Below, one piece after another: positions 25,176 to 34,488 of a DNA stretch of 64,000 nucleotides. The number at the start of each line of letters is the position of its first letter. Within the stretch, counting starts at the first letter, position 1. The stretch is from Rhodanobacter sp. (GTDB lineage: Bacteria; Pseudomonadota; Gammaproteobacteria; Xanthomonadales; Rhodanobacteraceae): the NCBI GenBank assembly GCA_040371205.1, contig AP031382.1, forward strand, positions 682,001 to 746,000. Direction: 5' to 3'. The position numbers were made by a program, and so were the translations under genes. The notes beneath the pieces were generated by a model. It had not been told where the DNA came from. It saw only the letters and a list, made by a program, of their open reading frames with translations, and ran no database searches.

Positions 25176-28100
25176 ATGATCCGTCTATCGCGTGTTTTTG
25201 CACGAAAGCCATTGTATGCGGCGCTTACTCTGGCGATCCTGTCTTTTGAGGGCGGCCTGCCGGTAGCCGTTCATGCCCAGCAGGCGCCGGCAAGCTCGCC
25301 TCAGCAGACGACCGACAGCACGACATCCGGCACGACCAAGACGGATGGCAAGAAGAAGGCCGGAAGCGAAAAACCCGTCTTGTTGCAAGGTATGGTCGTC
25401 ACGGGCTACCGCCAGTCGATCGACGAAAACCTGCAGGACAAGCGCAACACCAACGAGATCGTGGAAGTCGTCAACGCGCAGAACATCGCGCAGTTTCCCG
25501 CCCAGAACATCGCCGATGCCCTGCAGTTCGTTCCGGGCGTGGTGATCAGCCGCAGCGACGGCGAGGGCAAGAACATCAGCATCCGTGGCCTGGCGCCGGA
25601 GCTGACGCTGACCGAGCTCAACGGCAACTACGTTGCCTCCGCCGATACCTCGAGCGGGCTCGACCGTTCGTTCAATTACCAGTTGCTGCCGGCCAACATG
25701 TTCTCCAGCGTCAAGCTCTACAAGAGCCAGATGGCGTCGCTGGACGAAGGCGGTATCGGCGGCGTGGTGGAGGCGCACACGCGCAAGCCGCTGGACATGA
25801 AGCCCAACGACGGCTTCGTCACCGTCAACGGAACGGGCGCCGACAACAACGGCAAGATCAATCCGCAGGTATCCGGGCTGTATTCCTGGCACAACAGCGA
25901 CCGCACTTTCGGTGTGCTGGTGAGCGGCGCCTACGACAAGCGGCAGGAAACCGAATACACGTCCAACGCCTCGAACTGGTACTGGTGGGCCAACAACTAC
26001 GCCACCCAGCCGCCGGTGAGCGTCGGCGGCAGCCCGTTCGGCAACTACGTGGAGCCCAACATTCCCGAATGGGGCAACGTCCCGCCGGGCGGCATCGTCG
26101 ACCAGGGTGGCCGCGCCTATTCGGGTTACTGGATGCCGCAGCAGTTCAGCACCTCCCAGACGCAGTTGAACCTGAAGAACAAGGCCGCCCAGCTGACCTT
26201 GCAGTTCAAGCCCAGCGACCATTTCGGGCTGACGGCCAATTACTTCCGCTTCCAGTTGGACCGCACCCAGATCACCAATACGCTGGAAATTCCCGAGTGG
26301 AACCTGCCCACCGACACCTACGCGAACCAGCAGGGCAATCTGCTGGCGCCCAACGGACTGACGTTCGACCCGTCGGGCACGATTGTCACCGGCGCCAACT
26401 ACCGGTTGCCGGCGGCTGGCACGGGATGCAACTCGCTGACCAACCCGGTCACCGGCGCGCAACGCCAGCCGGTGGACGTCTGCTCCACGCAGACGCCGTG
26501 GCTCAATGGCAACTACTCCGTCGAAAAGGCGACGTCGCAGACCGCCAACATCGAGGGTGAATGGAATACCGGCGGCATCCTCAGCGGTACGTTCAACCTT
26601 GGCCGCACCTGGGCCACGGGCGGCCCGTCGGTGGAGTTCGGCGTGGCGGCCAAGCCGCGCAACTTCGTCAACGGGCAGTGGGTGAACGGTGCCCAGTACA
26701 GCCAGTGGACCCTGAACGGCACGCCAGGCATCTCGGCCTCGACGGATACGCTGCAAAACATGCTGGGCGGCGAGGGGCAGGTGGATCTGGGTTCCACCGG
26801 CTCCGGCTTCGTCAACACCGCGACGTCGCAGAACGTCGCCCAGGCCGATTTCACGCTGGATTTCGACGATGGCTGGCTGTCGTCGGTGCAGTTCGGCGCC
26901 AAGTACCGCTACAACACCGCCTTCCAGCAGAGTGGCCAGCTGCGCTGGTACTGCCCCGGCACGGACCAGCAGTTCCAGAGTTGCGACCCCAATGCCGGCA
27001 ACCTGCAGTCGAGTCTTCTGTTGCCGTACGAGCTGACCACCAACACGCTCGCCTACCACGACAACATCTTCCCGGGGATCAACTTCCCGGCGTACTACAG
27101 CTACCTCAACCAGACCTACGATCCCGTCAAGTACATGGATCCCGACAATCAGGCGCGGGTGCGCGAGTCGATTGGGGCGGCCTACGTGCAGGTGAATTTC
27201 GACACCGACACCCTGCACGGCAACTTCGGCCTGCGCTACGTGGATACCCTGCAGGACGTGACCACCGCCGATCAGGTCACCACGTACTTCGCGGACTACT
27301 ATCACGCCCCGGATGGAACCATCCTGATCTGTCCGGCCAGCGGCGTGAACTCCGCTGGCGGTCCGTGCGCTCCCGGCGATTTCGAATATCTCCCCCAGCA
27401 GTGCTCATCGTATGCGGACGGACAAGCCGGGAAGTGCTCGTACTACGAGGCCTACACCCTCAACACCCAGCGCCGGCGCTACCGGAACTTCCTGCCCAGC
27501 TTCAACCTGGTGTGGAATTTCGCCGACAACTTCGATCTGCGTGCCGCCGCCAACCGCGCCATGGCACGCGCCAACTACGGCGATCTGGCCCAGCTGGGCA
27601 GCCTCAACAACTACCTCCCGACCTATTACGCCGATCGCAGCCAGTTCGGCGCGCCGCTGCCCGGCTGGTATGGCAGCGGTGCGGACAACAACCTGCAGCC
27701 CTTCCTCGCCACCCAATACGACGCGGCGGTCGAGTGGTACTACGCGCCGGAATCGGTGTTGGGCTTCGACCTGTTCTACAAGACGGTGAAGAACTTCGTG
27801 GTGCCGGTCCAGGTGAACAACTTCACGGTGGACGTGAACGGCACGCCGACACCGTTCGCGCAGTACAGCACCAATGCCAACGGGCAGGCCGGCGTTTCCA
27901 AGGGCGTCGAGCTGTACACGCAGCACACGTGGTCGTCGGGCTTCGGCGTCATCGCGAACTATACGCTCAACAAGACCAACTCGACGGCGGTTTCCATCGG
28001 CGACACGCGGATCGGCAGCGCCTCGCTGATCGGCAGCGCGAAATACGCGGGGAACCTCTCGCTGTTCTACCAGAAGAACGGGCTGCTGCTGCGCGCGTCG

Positions 28101-28358
28101 TCCAACTGGACCGGCCGCGTGATGGACGGGCTGGCCGCCGGCCTGCCCGAGTACACCTCGCCTTACAACGAGGTCGACCTGAACGGCCAGTACGAGATCA
28201 ACAAGCACCTGATGGTCACCGCATCGGTCCTCAACCTGACGCGTTCCACGACCCGTTCCTACCTGGGCAGCGATACGACCGACCGCCTGAATACGCTCGA
28301 GTACGACGGGCGCCAGTACTACGTGGGTCTCACGTACAACTTCGGAACCAATGACTGA
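25176..28358 (+). CDS. TonB-dependent receptor (Xanthomonas/Caulobacter type), first of three
   Basis: 1060-residue outer-membrane transporter for import of large oligosaccharides with TonB energy. Signal peptide to about VAVHAQQ, then a Thr/Lys-rich spacer. Plug domain at residues ~70-200: MVVTGYRQSIDENLQDKR, EIVEVVNAQNIAQFPAQNIADAL, ISIRGLAPELTLTELNG, and GGIGGVVEAHTRKPLD closing the plug. The rest is a barrel with many alternating aromatic strands and ends YVGLTYNFGTND. It lies directly ahead of a GH92 gene (102 bp) and behind a LacI-type operator, so glycans rich in mannose are the likely cargo (inference). Confidence 0.93.
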   Translation: MIRLSRVFARKPLYAALTLAILSFEGGLPVAVHAQQAPASSPQQTTDSTTSGTTKTDGKKKAGSEKPVLLQGMVVTGYRQSIDENLQDKRNTNEIVEVVNAQNIAQFPAQNIADALQFVPGVVISRSDGEGKNISIRGLAPELTLTELNGNYVASADTSSGLDRSFNYQLLPANMFSSVKLYKSQMASLDEGGIGGVVEAHTRKPLDMKPNDGFVTVNGTGADNNGKINPQVSGLYSWHNSDRTFGVLVSGAYDKRQETEYTSNASNWYWWANNYATQPPVSVGGSPFGNYVEPNIPEWGNVPPGGIVDQGGRAYSGYWMPQQFSTSQTQLNLKNKAAQLTLQFKPSDHFGLTANYFRFQLDRTQITNTLEIPEWNLPTDTYANQQGNLLAPNGLTFDPSGTIVTGANYRLPAAGTGCNSLTNPVTGAQRQPVDVCSTQTPWLNGNYSVEKATSQTANIEGEWNTGGILSGTFNLGRTWATGGPSVEFGVAAKPRNFVNGQWVNGAQYSQWTLNGTPGISASTDTLQNMLGGEGQVDLGSTGSGFVNTATSQNVAQADFTLDFDDGWLSSVQFGAKYRYNTAFQQSGQLRWYCPGTDQQFQSCDPNAGNLQSSLLLPYELTTNTLAYHDNIFPGINFPAYYSYLNQTYDPVKYMDPDNQARVRESIGAAYVQVNFDTDTLHGNFGLRYVDTLQDVTTADQVTTYFADYYHAPDGTILICPASGVNSAGGPCAPGDFEYLPQQCSSYADGQAGKCSYYEAYTLNTQRRRYRNFLPSFNLVWNFADNFDLRAAANRAMARANYGDLAQLGSLNNYLPTYYADRSQFGAPLPGWYGSGADNNLQPFLATQYDAAVEWYYAPESVLGFDLFYKTVKNFVVPVQVNNFTVDVNGTPTPFAQYSTNANGQAGVSKGVELYTQHTWSSGFGVIANYTLNKTNSTAVSIGDTRIGSASLIGSAKYAGNLSLFYQKNGLLLRASSNWTGRVMDGLAAGLPEYTSPYNEVDLNGQYEINKHLMVTASVLNLTRSTTRSYLGSDTTDRLNTLEYDGRQYYVGLTYNFGTND

Positions 28359-28460
28359 CAACGTGGGCAAGCCGATCCGGGGATGTGCCGGTTGATCCAG
28401 CACGTCCCCGGTCGTCTGGCATCGTGGAGAGTGCGATTTCCTCTCCTCGCTGGAGGAGTC

Positions 28461-30866
28461 ATGCAAATGTCCAATGAGCATCGAGGCAACCGCATTTCGC
28501 CGATCCGCCGCCGTTGCGGCGCGATAGCGGCCGCCATGGTGATCGCCATGCTGGGAAGCGGGGCAGGGCATGCCCGCGCGGGCGGCGCGCCGCAGCAACC
28601 GATGCAGGCCGTGGATGAGGCCAACCCGCTCGTCGGTACGGCACCGTTGGACCAGCAGGCGCTGATCGGCAACGCGCCGCCGCCGGGCGAACTGCTTTAT
28701 TCGGGCATGCTTTCACCGGGCGCGATACTGCCGCACGGCGCAGTCGAAGCGGCACCGGTCAATGTCAACATCGACCTTGCCTATCCGGCGGGCGTCGCCG
28801 CACCCTACTACTACGCCAAGCCGACCATGATCGGCTTCACCGGCGGCGGCGGCTCGACCTATGGCGGCAATGCCCAGCCGATGATCATGCCGGTGGTGGG
28901 CGATTGGACCATGCCGCCGGATTACGCGCAGTCGTATTACGACAAGGCGACCGAAAAGGCGTCGCCGGGCTATTACTCGGTCTATCTCGACACCTCCCAT
29001 ACCAAGGTCGAGCTGACCGCGACACAGTGGACCAGCCTGATGCGGTTCACCTTCCCCGCAAGCCATCGCTCGAACGTGGTGGTCAACCTGCCTCGCGAGG
29101 GCGGCGACATCGAAGTGGTCGACGACCACACCCTTCGTGGCGTAAGCACGGACAAGCACTCGTGGGGCGGCGAGGACGGTCCCTGGTTCGTCGCCGAGTT
29201 CTCGCGGCCTTTCGCCAAGTTCGGCACCTTCCGCGCGGTACATCACGATGGCGACGGATTTCTCGGTGACGAAGACGTCGAAGCTGGCCGGCGTAATGTG
29301 TCGGGTAGCTATGCGGGCGCCTGGGTTACCTTCGACACGCAGGCCGGCGAGCAGGTGCTGGTGCGGATCGCCCATGGCCACAGCGCGGCGGAAGCCGAGC
29401 AGCGCCTGCATGCCAACGATGCGATCCGGGATTTCGACCGCGCGCACGCGAGTGCACGCGCAGCCTGGGCGCAGTTGCTTGACCGCGTGCAGGTCACCGG
29501 CGGCACGCCGAAGCAGCGCATGCTGTTCTATTCGACGCTCTACCACTCTTTCGCCAGCCCGCAGCTGGTTGCGCGCAAGGGCGAGCGTTTCACCGGCGCC
29601 GATGGAAAGGTGCATGTCGCCGGATACGACCGCTACGGACCGGTGCCGTTCTGGGACACTGGCCGCAATCAAATCGTGCTGCTGATGCTGATCGAGCCGA
29701 ACGTCGTGCAGGACATCATGCGTTCGGAACTGGACCGCGCGCGCGAACACGGCTACATGGACACGTCCTTCCACGGCGACCACGCGTCGCTGATGTACGA
29801 CGGCGCGTTTCAACGCGGCATTCCGTTCAACTACGCCGCGGCTTACGCCTACCTGCGCAAGAACGCGACCGATCCCGCGGGTCCGCGCGGTTACCTGGCC
29901 GAGTACATGAAGAACGGCTGGATCGCCGACATCGTGCCGCCCGGCAACCCGAGTCCACCGTATGCCGGCGGCAAGGCGGGCGTCGCCACCACGCTGGAAT
30001 ACGCCTGGGACGATCATGCGCTGGCCGACATCGCGCGCCGGCTCGGCAAGATGGATGACGCGCAGATGTTTCTGCGCCGCGCCGCGAACTACCGCAACGT
30101 GTTCGACCCCTCGGTCGGCTTCATGCGCGGCAGGACCGCCGACGGCCAGTGGATCGCGCCGTTCGATCCGGGTGAGCCTTACTACAACTTCATGATGAAG
30201 GAAGCCTCGGGCTGGTCCACGCTGTGGCTGGTGCCGCACGACGTGCAAGGCCTGGCCGACCTGCTCGGCGGGCGCGCCGCCTTCGATGCCAAGCTCGACG
30301 CGTTCTTCTCCACGCCTTACCGCGCCAAGGGCATCTGTCGCGATTGCACCGGCATGGTGGGGGAATATGTGCAAGGCAACCAGCCGGACCAGCAGGCCGC
30401 CTATCTCTACGCCTGGGGCGGCCAGCCTTGGAAGACGCAGGCGCTGGTGCGCCGCATCCTCGCCGAGCTGTACGGCAGCGACGCCAGCGGTTACGCCTAT
30501 CCCGGTATGGACGACCAGGGCTCGACCTCGTCCTGGTACGTGCTCAGCGCGATGGGGTTCTATCCGGTGGATCCGTCCAGCCCGGACTACATCCTGGGCA
30601 GCCCGATCTTCGACCGGGTGCGCATGCGCATGGGCAACGGCAAGATGCTCGAGATCGACGCACTCAACAATTCGGCGCGTAACATGTATATCCAATCCGC
30701 CACGCTCAACGGCAAGCCGTGGAACAAGCCATGGTTCAGTCAGGCCGATATCGTCGACGGCGCCAAACTCGTGTTGACGATGGGGCCGAAGCCGAACAAA
30801 TCCTGGGGCGCCGAGCCGGACGATGCGCCGCCCTCGATGACGATGCGCAAAGCAGGCACGAACTAA
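28461..30866 (+). CDS. Divergent GH92-family protein, second of three
   Basis: 801 residues. ATG 28461 has a strong TGGAGGAG ribosome site; the longer frame from 28383 lacks one. Signal peptide GAIAAAMVIAMLGSGAGHARA. The GH92 fold is recognisable in MLFYSTLYHSFASPQL, YAWDDHALADIARRLG and MGFYPVDPSSPDYILGSP. It departs from the two other GH92 proteins at key places. The acid motif E-T-x-C-M-x-G-Y-H is replaced by MDTSFHGDHAS (D434), and GNDD.GQM.AW becomes GMDDQGSTSSW. The N-terminal GTGG.GHT.PGA signature is also absent. It probably belongs to another GH92 subgroup with a different linkage or aglycone, for example phosphomannose-type glycans. Co-transcribed with the upstream receptor. Confidence 0.82.
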   Translation: MQMSNEHRGNRISPIRRRCGAIAAAMVIAMLGSGAGHARAGGAPQQPMQAVDEANPLVGTAPLDQQALIGNAPPPGELLYSGMLSPGAILPHGAVEAAPVNVNIDLAYPAGVAAPYYYAKPTMIGFTGGGGSTYGGNAQPMIMPVVGDWTMPPDYAQSYYDKATEKASPGYYSVYLDTSHTKVELTATQWTSLMRFTFPASHRSNVVVNLPREGGDIEVVDDHTLRGVSTDKHSWGGEDGPWFVAEFSRPFAKFGTFRAVHHDGDGFLGDEDVEAGRRNVSGSYAGAWVTFDTQAGEQVLVRIAHGHSAAEAEQRLHANDAIRDFDRAHASARAAWAQLLDRVQVTGGTPKQRMLFYSTLYHSFASPQLVARKGERFTGADGKVHVAGYDRYGPVPFWDTGRNQIVLLMLIEPNVVQDIMRSELDRAREHGYMDTSFHGDHASLMYDGAFQRGIPFNYAAAYAYLRKNATDPAGPRGYLAEYMKNGWIADIVPPGNPSPPYAGGKAGVATTLEYAWDDHALADIARRLGKMDDAQMFLRRAANYRNVFDPSVGFMRGRTADGQWIAPFDPGEPYYNFMMKEASGWSTLWLVPHDVQGLADLLGGRAAFDAKLDAFFSTPYRAKGICRDCTGMVGEYVQGNQPDQQAAYLYAWGGQPWKTQALVRRILAELYGSDASGYAYPGMDDQGSTSSWYVLSAMGFYPVDPSSPDYILGSPIFDRVRMRMGNGKMLEIDALNNSARNMYIQSATLNGKPWNKPWFSQADIVDGAKLVLTMGPKPNKSWGAEPDDAPPSMTMRKAGTN

Positions 30867-31309
30867 CCGACATTCCCGTGCCCGCGATCCCGGAAGGTGC
30901 CCTGTCCATGGCAGCGACCGCTTTCGAACCGTGCTGCGCTCACGCTGGACGGCCCGGTTCGGCTGTTCCATGACGGAGTGAAGCCAATCGAGAGCAGCCG
31001 AGCTGGTCCGGATCGGTGGGGCGCCGGCCATATTGCGTTGCGGCATGCATTGCATCGGACGTAGTGATAGCTTTAAATATGGAACGATCTAAATTTCTTC
31101 GCAAATTTGGATAAGCTGAAGAAAGACCACTAGGAATGCGGGGTTCCGAGCGTGCTTGTGAAGCGTGGCGGCGGGTGGTGATTTCACCCTGAATTGTCAC
31201 GATCTAATCAAGCCGGGTGTCAAAGAAAGCAAGCGGAATCGAACGGGTCAGGGGTGTCTCGCCGGTTCGCGTGACAACAACAAACAACCATGTTGAGGGA
31301 GGGGTTTCC
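30867..31309 (+). promoter_or_regulatory. Leader region of the second TonB receptor with two LacI-type operators
   Basis: 443 bp without a gene. Operator 1: ATGGAACGATCTAA at 31079-31092, followed by ATTT. Operator 2: TTGTCACGATCTAA at 31194-31207, 115 bp downstream. A CATGCA element starts at 31044, 37 bp before the first GGAACG, and TTGCAT (31050) with TAAATA (31074) could be -35/-10 boxes. The receptor's ribosome site GAGGGAGGGG lies at the end of the region. Confidence 0.65.
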
Positions 31310-34300
31310 ATGCGTCATGCCATCGCATTGCGTCGCAATGCACTTGTGAGTGCGCTTTCCATCGCGCTGCTGTCGCCGCTTGTCGTGCAGGCGCAAACAG
31401 CCTCGTCCGGCGATGCCCAGTCCGCGCAGCCCAATTCGGCGCAGCCGGCCAACCAGAAGAATGCGGTGAAGCTGCAGGCGGTCATGGTGACCGGCTCGAT
31501 GATCCCGCGCGTGGAGGTCGAAGGGCCGGCGCCGGTGGTCAGCATTTCGGGCGCAGAGATCAAGCAGCAGGGTTTCACCACGCTGTGGGAATTCCTGGAT
31601 TCGCTACCGCAGATGGGGCAGCAACCGCAAGATCCGGCCAGTTGGGGGGCCACCGCGGTGAATGCGCGCCCGGTGAATCTACGCAACCTGGGTGCTGGTT
31701 TCAGTCTGCTGATGATTAACGGCGTTCGCGTGGTGGATTACCCGCAACCGCTGGGCGCGCAGAGCAGCTTCCAGAACTACGCAAACCTGCCTACTGGCAT
31801 GATCGATCATGTCGAGATCCTGGCTTCCGGTGCCTCGTCGATCTACGGTTCGGATGCGGTGGCGGGCGTGGTCAACGTGATCCTGAAGAAGAACTACCAG
31901 GGTGACAATCTGCAGGTCACCGGCGGCGGCGCCACCCGTGGCGGCCGCGCCTATGGCGACATCAATTTCTCCGGTGGCAAGTCCGGCGAAAACTGGCATA
32001 TCCTCTACAACGTGGAGAAATCCAACCGCTCAGCCTTGTGGGGCATGGATCGGCCCTATCAGGACTCGGTGGCGGATGCGGGCTACGGCGCCTGGGGGCC
32101 GGCCGCGCGGATGTTCGGTTACCAGTACGACACGGCCGGTGCCATCGCGCTCTCCGCGATGGACGGCAACGGCCATTACATCACCCCGCCGACGGGCACC
32201 TGCGGCAAGTTCAGCAACTCGCAGTTGAGCCAGTCGCATAGCGTCAGTACCAGCGGCACGCAGATCACCGGTACCACCGACAATGGCTATTACTGTTCGC
32301 AGCCCGCCCTGTTTCAGAACTGGGTGCTGACGCCAGGCAGCCGCACCACCGACGGTTACTTTGCCGGCGAGTACGATTTCAGCAATGGCCTGCAATTCTA
32401 CGGCTCGGCGGCCCTGTACAACACGGTGGGTATCTCGCAGACCCAGTTGCCCTTCTTTGGTTACGGTGGCCCGTTCTATGACTCGAGCACGGGGCAAACC
32501 ATCAACGCACTCGACCGCCAGTTGACCGCGCAGGAAATCGGCACGTCCGCCAATACCCATGACCGCGAGCAGAACTGGAACATCACGGCCGGCCTGCGCG
32601 GCACCATGTTCGACGGCAACTTCAACTGGGACTTCAGCCTCAACAGCCAGAAGTACATCGTGCGCGAGGACTTTACGGGCATGGACCAGGCGGCCATGAA
32701 CAACTTCTTCCTCGGGCCGCAGATGGGGACCACCGCAGGTGGGCTGCCCATCTACGCCATCAACTGGCAGCGCTTCTGGAACCCCATCACGCCGCAGCAA
32801 TACAGCCAGTTCGGGGTCAATGGCGAGAACACGGCGGAGTCGTCGCTGAACCAGGCGCAGTTCCGCATCAACGGCGACCTGTTCAAGTTCCCGTGGGTGG
32901 ACGAGTCGGTGGGTTGGGCGGCCGTGCTGGAAGCTGCGGACAACGATTTCCTGCTGTCGCCGGATCCGCGCGAGGCCAACAGCGCGACCTTCGTGGACCC
33001 CTTCTATAACGACAACTTTGGCGGCGGCAGCCGACAGCGCTTTTCGCTGGGCACCGAGTTCCGCGTGCCTATCCTGAACTCGCTGACTTGGACCATCTCC
33101 GGCCGCCTCGACAAGTACCACGACGCCAGCAGCGCCGACATTGCCCGTACCTGGGGCACCGGCCTCGAATGGCGCCCGCTCGACAGCCTGCTGATCCGCG
33201 GCAGCTACGGCACCAATTTCAAGGCGCCGGACATGGAGGCAATCTACCAGGGCGGCTCCGTCGTGCCGCAAGGCATTTACGAGGATTATTACCAGTGCAT
33301 CAACGCCATCAAGGCTGGCAACACCTCGAGCACCTGGTGCGACGGTAATACTCAACGTCCCCAGTCGCAGTGGTACGAGCAGAGAACGGTCGGCGGCCCG
33401 GATCTGGTGCCGGAGACCGGCCACTCCTGGACCTATGGTTTTGTGTGGCAGATTCCGGGCGTGCAGGGCTTGTCCGTGTCTGCCGACTACTGGCACATGG
33501 GTGTGAGTAACGCCATCGAGTACATCGGCCAGAGCACCGTGCTCCAGGACGAGGCTGGCTGCCTTACCGGCTATCAGGCGGACGGCTCGACGGGTCTGTC
33601 GCCGTACACCGCGCACGTACCGGGATCGGCGTATTGCCAGATGGTGATAGCGGATGTGCAGCGCAATGCGGCAGGCCAGATCACCTCAGTGCAATCCGGC
33701 CCGATCAACGAGGCCTCGCTCTATGTGAGCGGTGTCGATGCCTCGCTGCAGTACAAGCTGAATACCGAGGAATACGGCAATTTCACCACCAGCATCAACT
33801 ACACCGACAACCTCTCGTACAAGCAGCGCGTGCTGTCTTCCGACCCGTTGTTGAACACTCGTTACAACAACGTGGCGAGCAGGGTTACCTGGATCGGCAC
33901 TTGGCAGAAGGGCGATTGGAACGCGTCGATCTCCGGCGTGCGCGATGGCCGCATGCGCGCACCTGGCTACGGTAACTGCAACACGCTAGCCAATGGCATC
34001 CAGCCGAGCCCGGTGACTTACGTCAGCAGTGACGGGACGACGGTCCATACCGGCGTTTGCCAGATCGGCGGGGTAACCGTCAATGACACCGTCTACTACG
34101 GCCATGTGCCGACGTGGATCACCTGGAGCGGCTCGATCGGCTGGCAGATCAACCCAGAGACCAAGCTGAGCTTCACAGTGTCCAATATCTTCGACAGGGT
34201 CTCTTCGATCCCGTACTACGCCGGTGGCTTCGAGTTCGTCACCACCGGCCAGACCGGCAGCGAATACAACGGTCGCGAAATGTTCCTGACGTTTGACTAC

Positions 34301-34312
34301 AAGCTCGACTGA
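31310..34312 (+). CDS. TonB-dependent receptor, second of three
   Basis: 1000 residues from ATG 31310, chosen because of the GAGGGAGGGG ribosome site and the signal peptide RRNALVSALSIALLSPLVVQAQ that follows; an upstream in-frame GTG at 31217 would add 31 residues ahead of the signal. Plug domain: MVTGSMIPRVEVEGPAPV, TLWEFLDSLPQM, VNLRNLGAGFSLLMINGVRV, DHVEILASGASSIYGSDAVA. This is the iron/vitamin-like plug form rather than that of the first receptor, so the two are not recent duplicates. The barrel ends EMFLTFDYKLD. It is a single-gene unit with its own operators and terminator. Mannoside cargo is inferred from the shared operator. Confidence 0.92.
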   Translation: MRHAIALRRNALVSALSIALLSPLVVQAQTASSGDAQSAQPNSAQPANQKNAVKLQAVMVTGSMIPRVEVEGPAPVVSISGAEIKQQGFTTLWEFLDSLPQMGQQPQDPASWGATAVNARPVNLRNLGAGFSLLMINGVRVVDYPQPLGAQSSFQNYANLPTGMIDHVEILASGASSIYGSDAVAGVVNVILKKNYQGDNLQVTGGGATRGGRAYGDINFSGGKSGENWHILYNVEKSNRSALWGMDRPYQDSVADAGYGAWGPAARMFGYQYDTAGAIALSAMDGNGHYITPPTGTCGKFSNSQLSQSHSVSTSGTQITGTTDNGYYCSQPALFQNWVLTPGSRTTDGYFAGEYDFSNGLQFYGSAALYNTVGISQTQLPFFGYGGPFYDSSTGQTINALDRQLTAQEIGTSANTHDREQNWNITAGLRGTMFDGNFNWDFSLNSQKYIVREDFTGMDQAAMNNFFLGPQMGTTAGGLPIYAINWQRFWNPITPQQYSQFGVNGENTAESSLNQAQFRINGDLFKFPWVDESVGWAAVLEAADNDFLLSPDPREANSATFVDPFYNDNFGGGSRQRFSLGTEFRVPILNSLTWTISGRLDKYHDASSADIARTWGTGLEWRPLDSLLIRGSYGTNFKAPDMEAIYQGGSVVPQGIYEDYYQCINAIKAGNTSSTWCDGNTQRPQSQWYEQRTVGGPDLVPETGHSWTYGFVWQIPGVQGLSVSADYWHMGVSNAIEYIGQSTVLQDEAGCLTGYQADGSTGLSPYTAHVPGSAYCQMVIADVQRNAAGQITSVQSGPINEASLYVSGVDASLQYKLNTEEYGNFTTSINYTDNLSYKQRVLSSDPLLNTRYNNVASRVTWIGTWQKGDWNASISGVRDGRMRAPGYGNCNTLANGIQPSPVTYVSSDGTTVHTGVCQIGGVTVNDTVYYGHVPTWITWSGSIGWQINPETKLSFTVSNIFDRVSSIPYYAGGFEFVTTGQTGSEYNGREMFLTFDYKLD

Positions 34313-34338
34313 TCCCTCTCAGGTTGAGCTTTCCCCAG

Positions 34339-34366
34339 CGCCCCGGCTCTGCCGGGGCGTTTTTTT
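34339..34366 (+). terminator. Rho-independent terminator after the second TonB receptor
   Basis: CGCCCCGG, loop CTCTG, CCGGGGCG, followed by seven T. The 8-bp GC stem is perfect and lies 26 bp after the stop codon. Confidence 0.95.
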
Positions 34367-34431
34367 AGCGCATCGCGGCAAGCCTCCAGCCATGCGCGCA
34401 CGGGCATACGCGTTGCGACGGTGGAGACGAA

Positions 34432-34453
34432 CATGCCCGCTTGCGCGGGCATG
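34432..34453. repeat. REP-like palindromic hairpin
   Basis: CATGCCCGC, loop TTGC, GCGGGCATG: a perfect 9-bp stem in the convergent gap between the receptor and the isomerase gene. The motif resembles dispersed xanthomonad palindromes. It could also stop minus-strand transcription, although no T run follows. Confidence 0.6.
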
Positions 34454-34488
34454 ACGTCGACGGAACCGGGCAGTGAAGGCGTCTGGCG

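Noticed and set aside
34432-34453. CATGCCCGC palindrome as terminator of the isomerase gene
   Set aside because: Position fits, but there is no T run on the minus strand; listed as a REP-like repeat instead.
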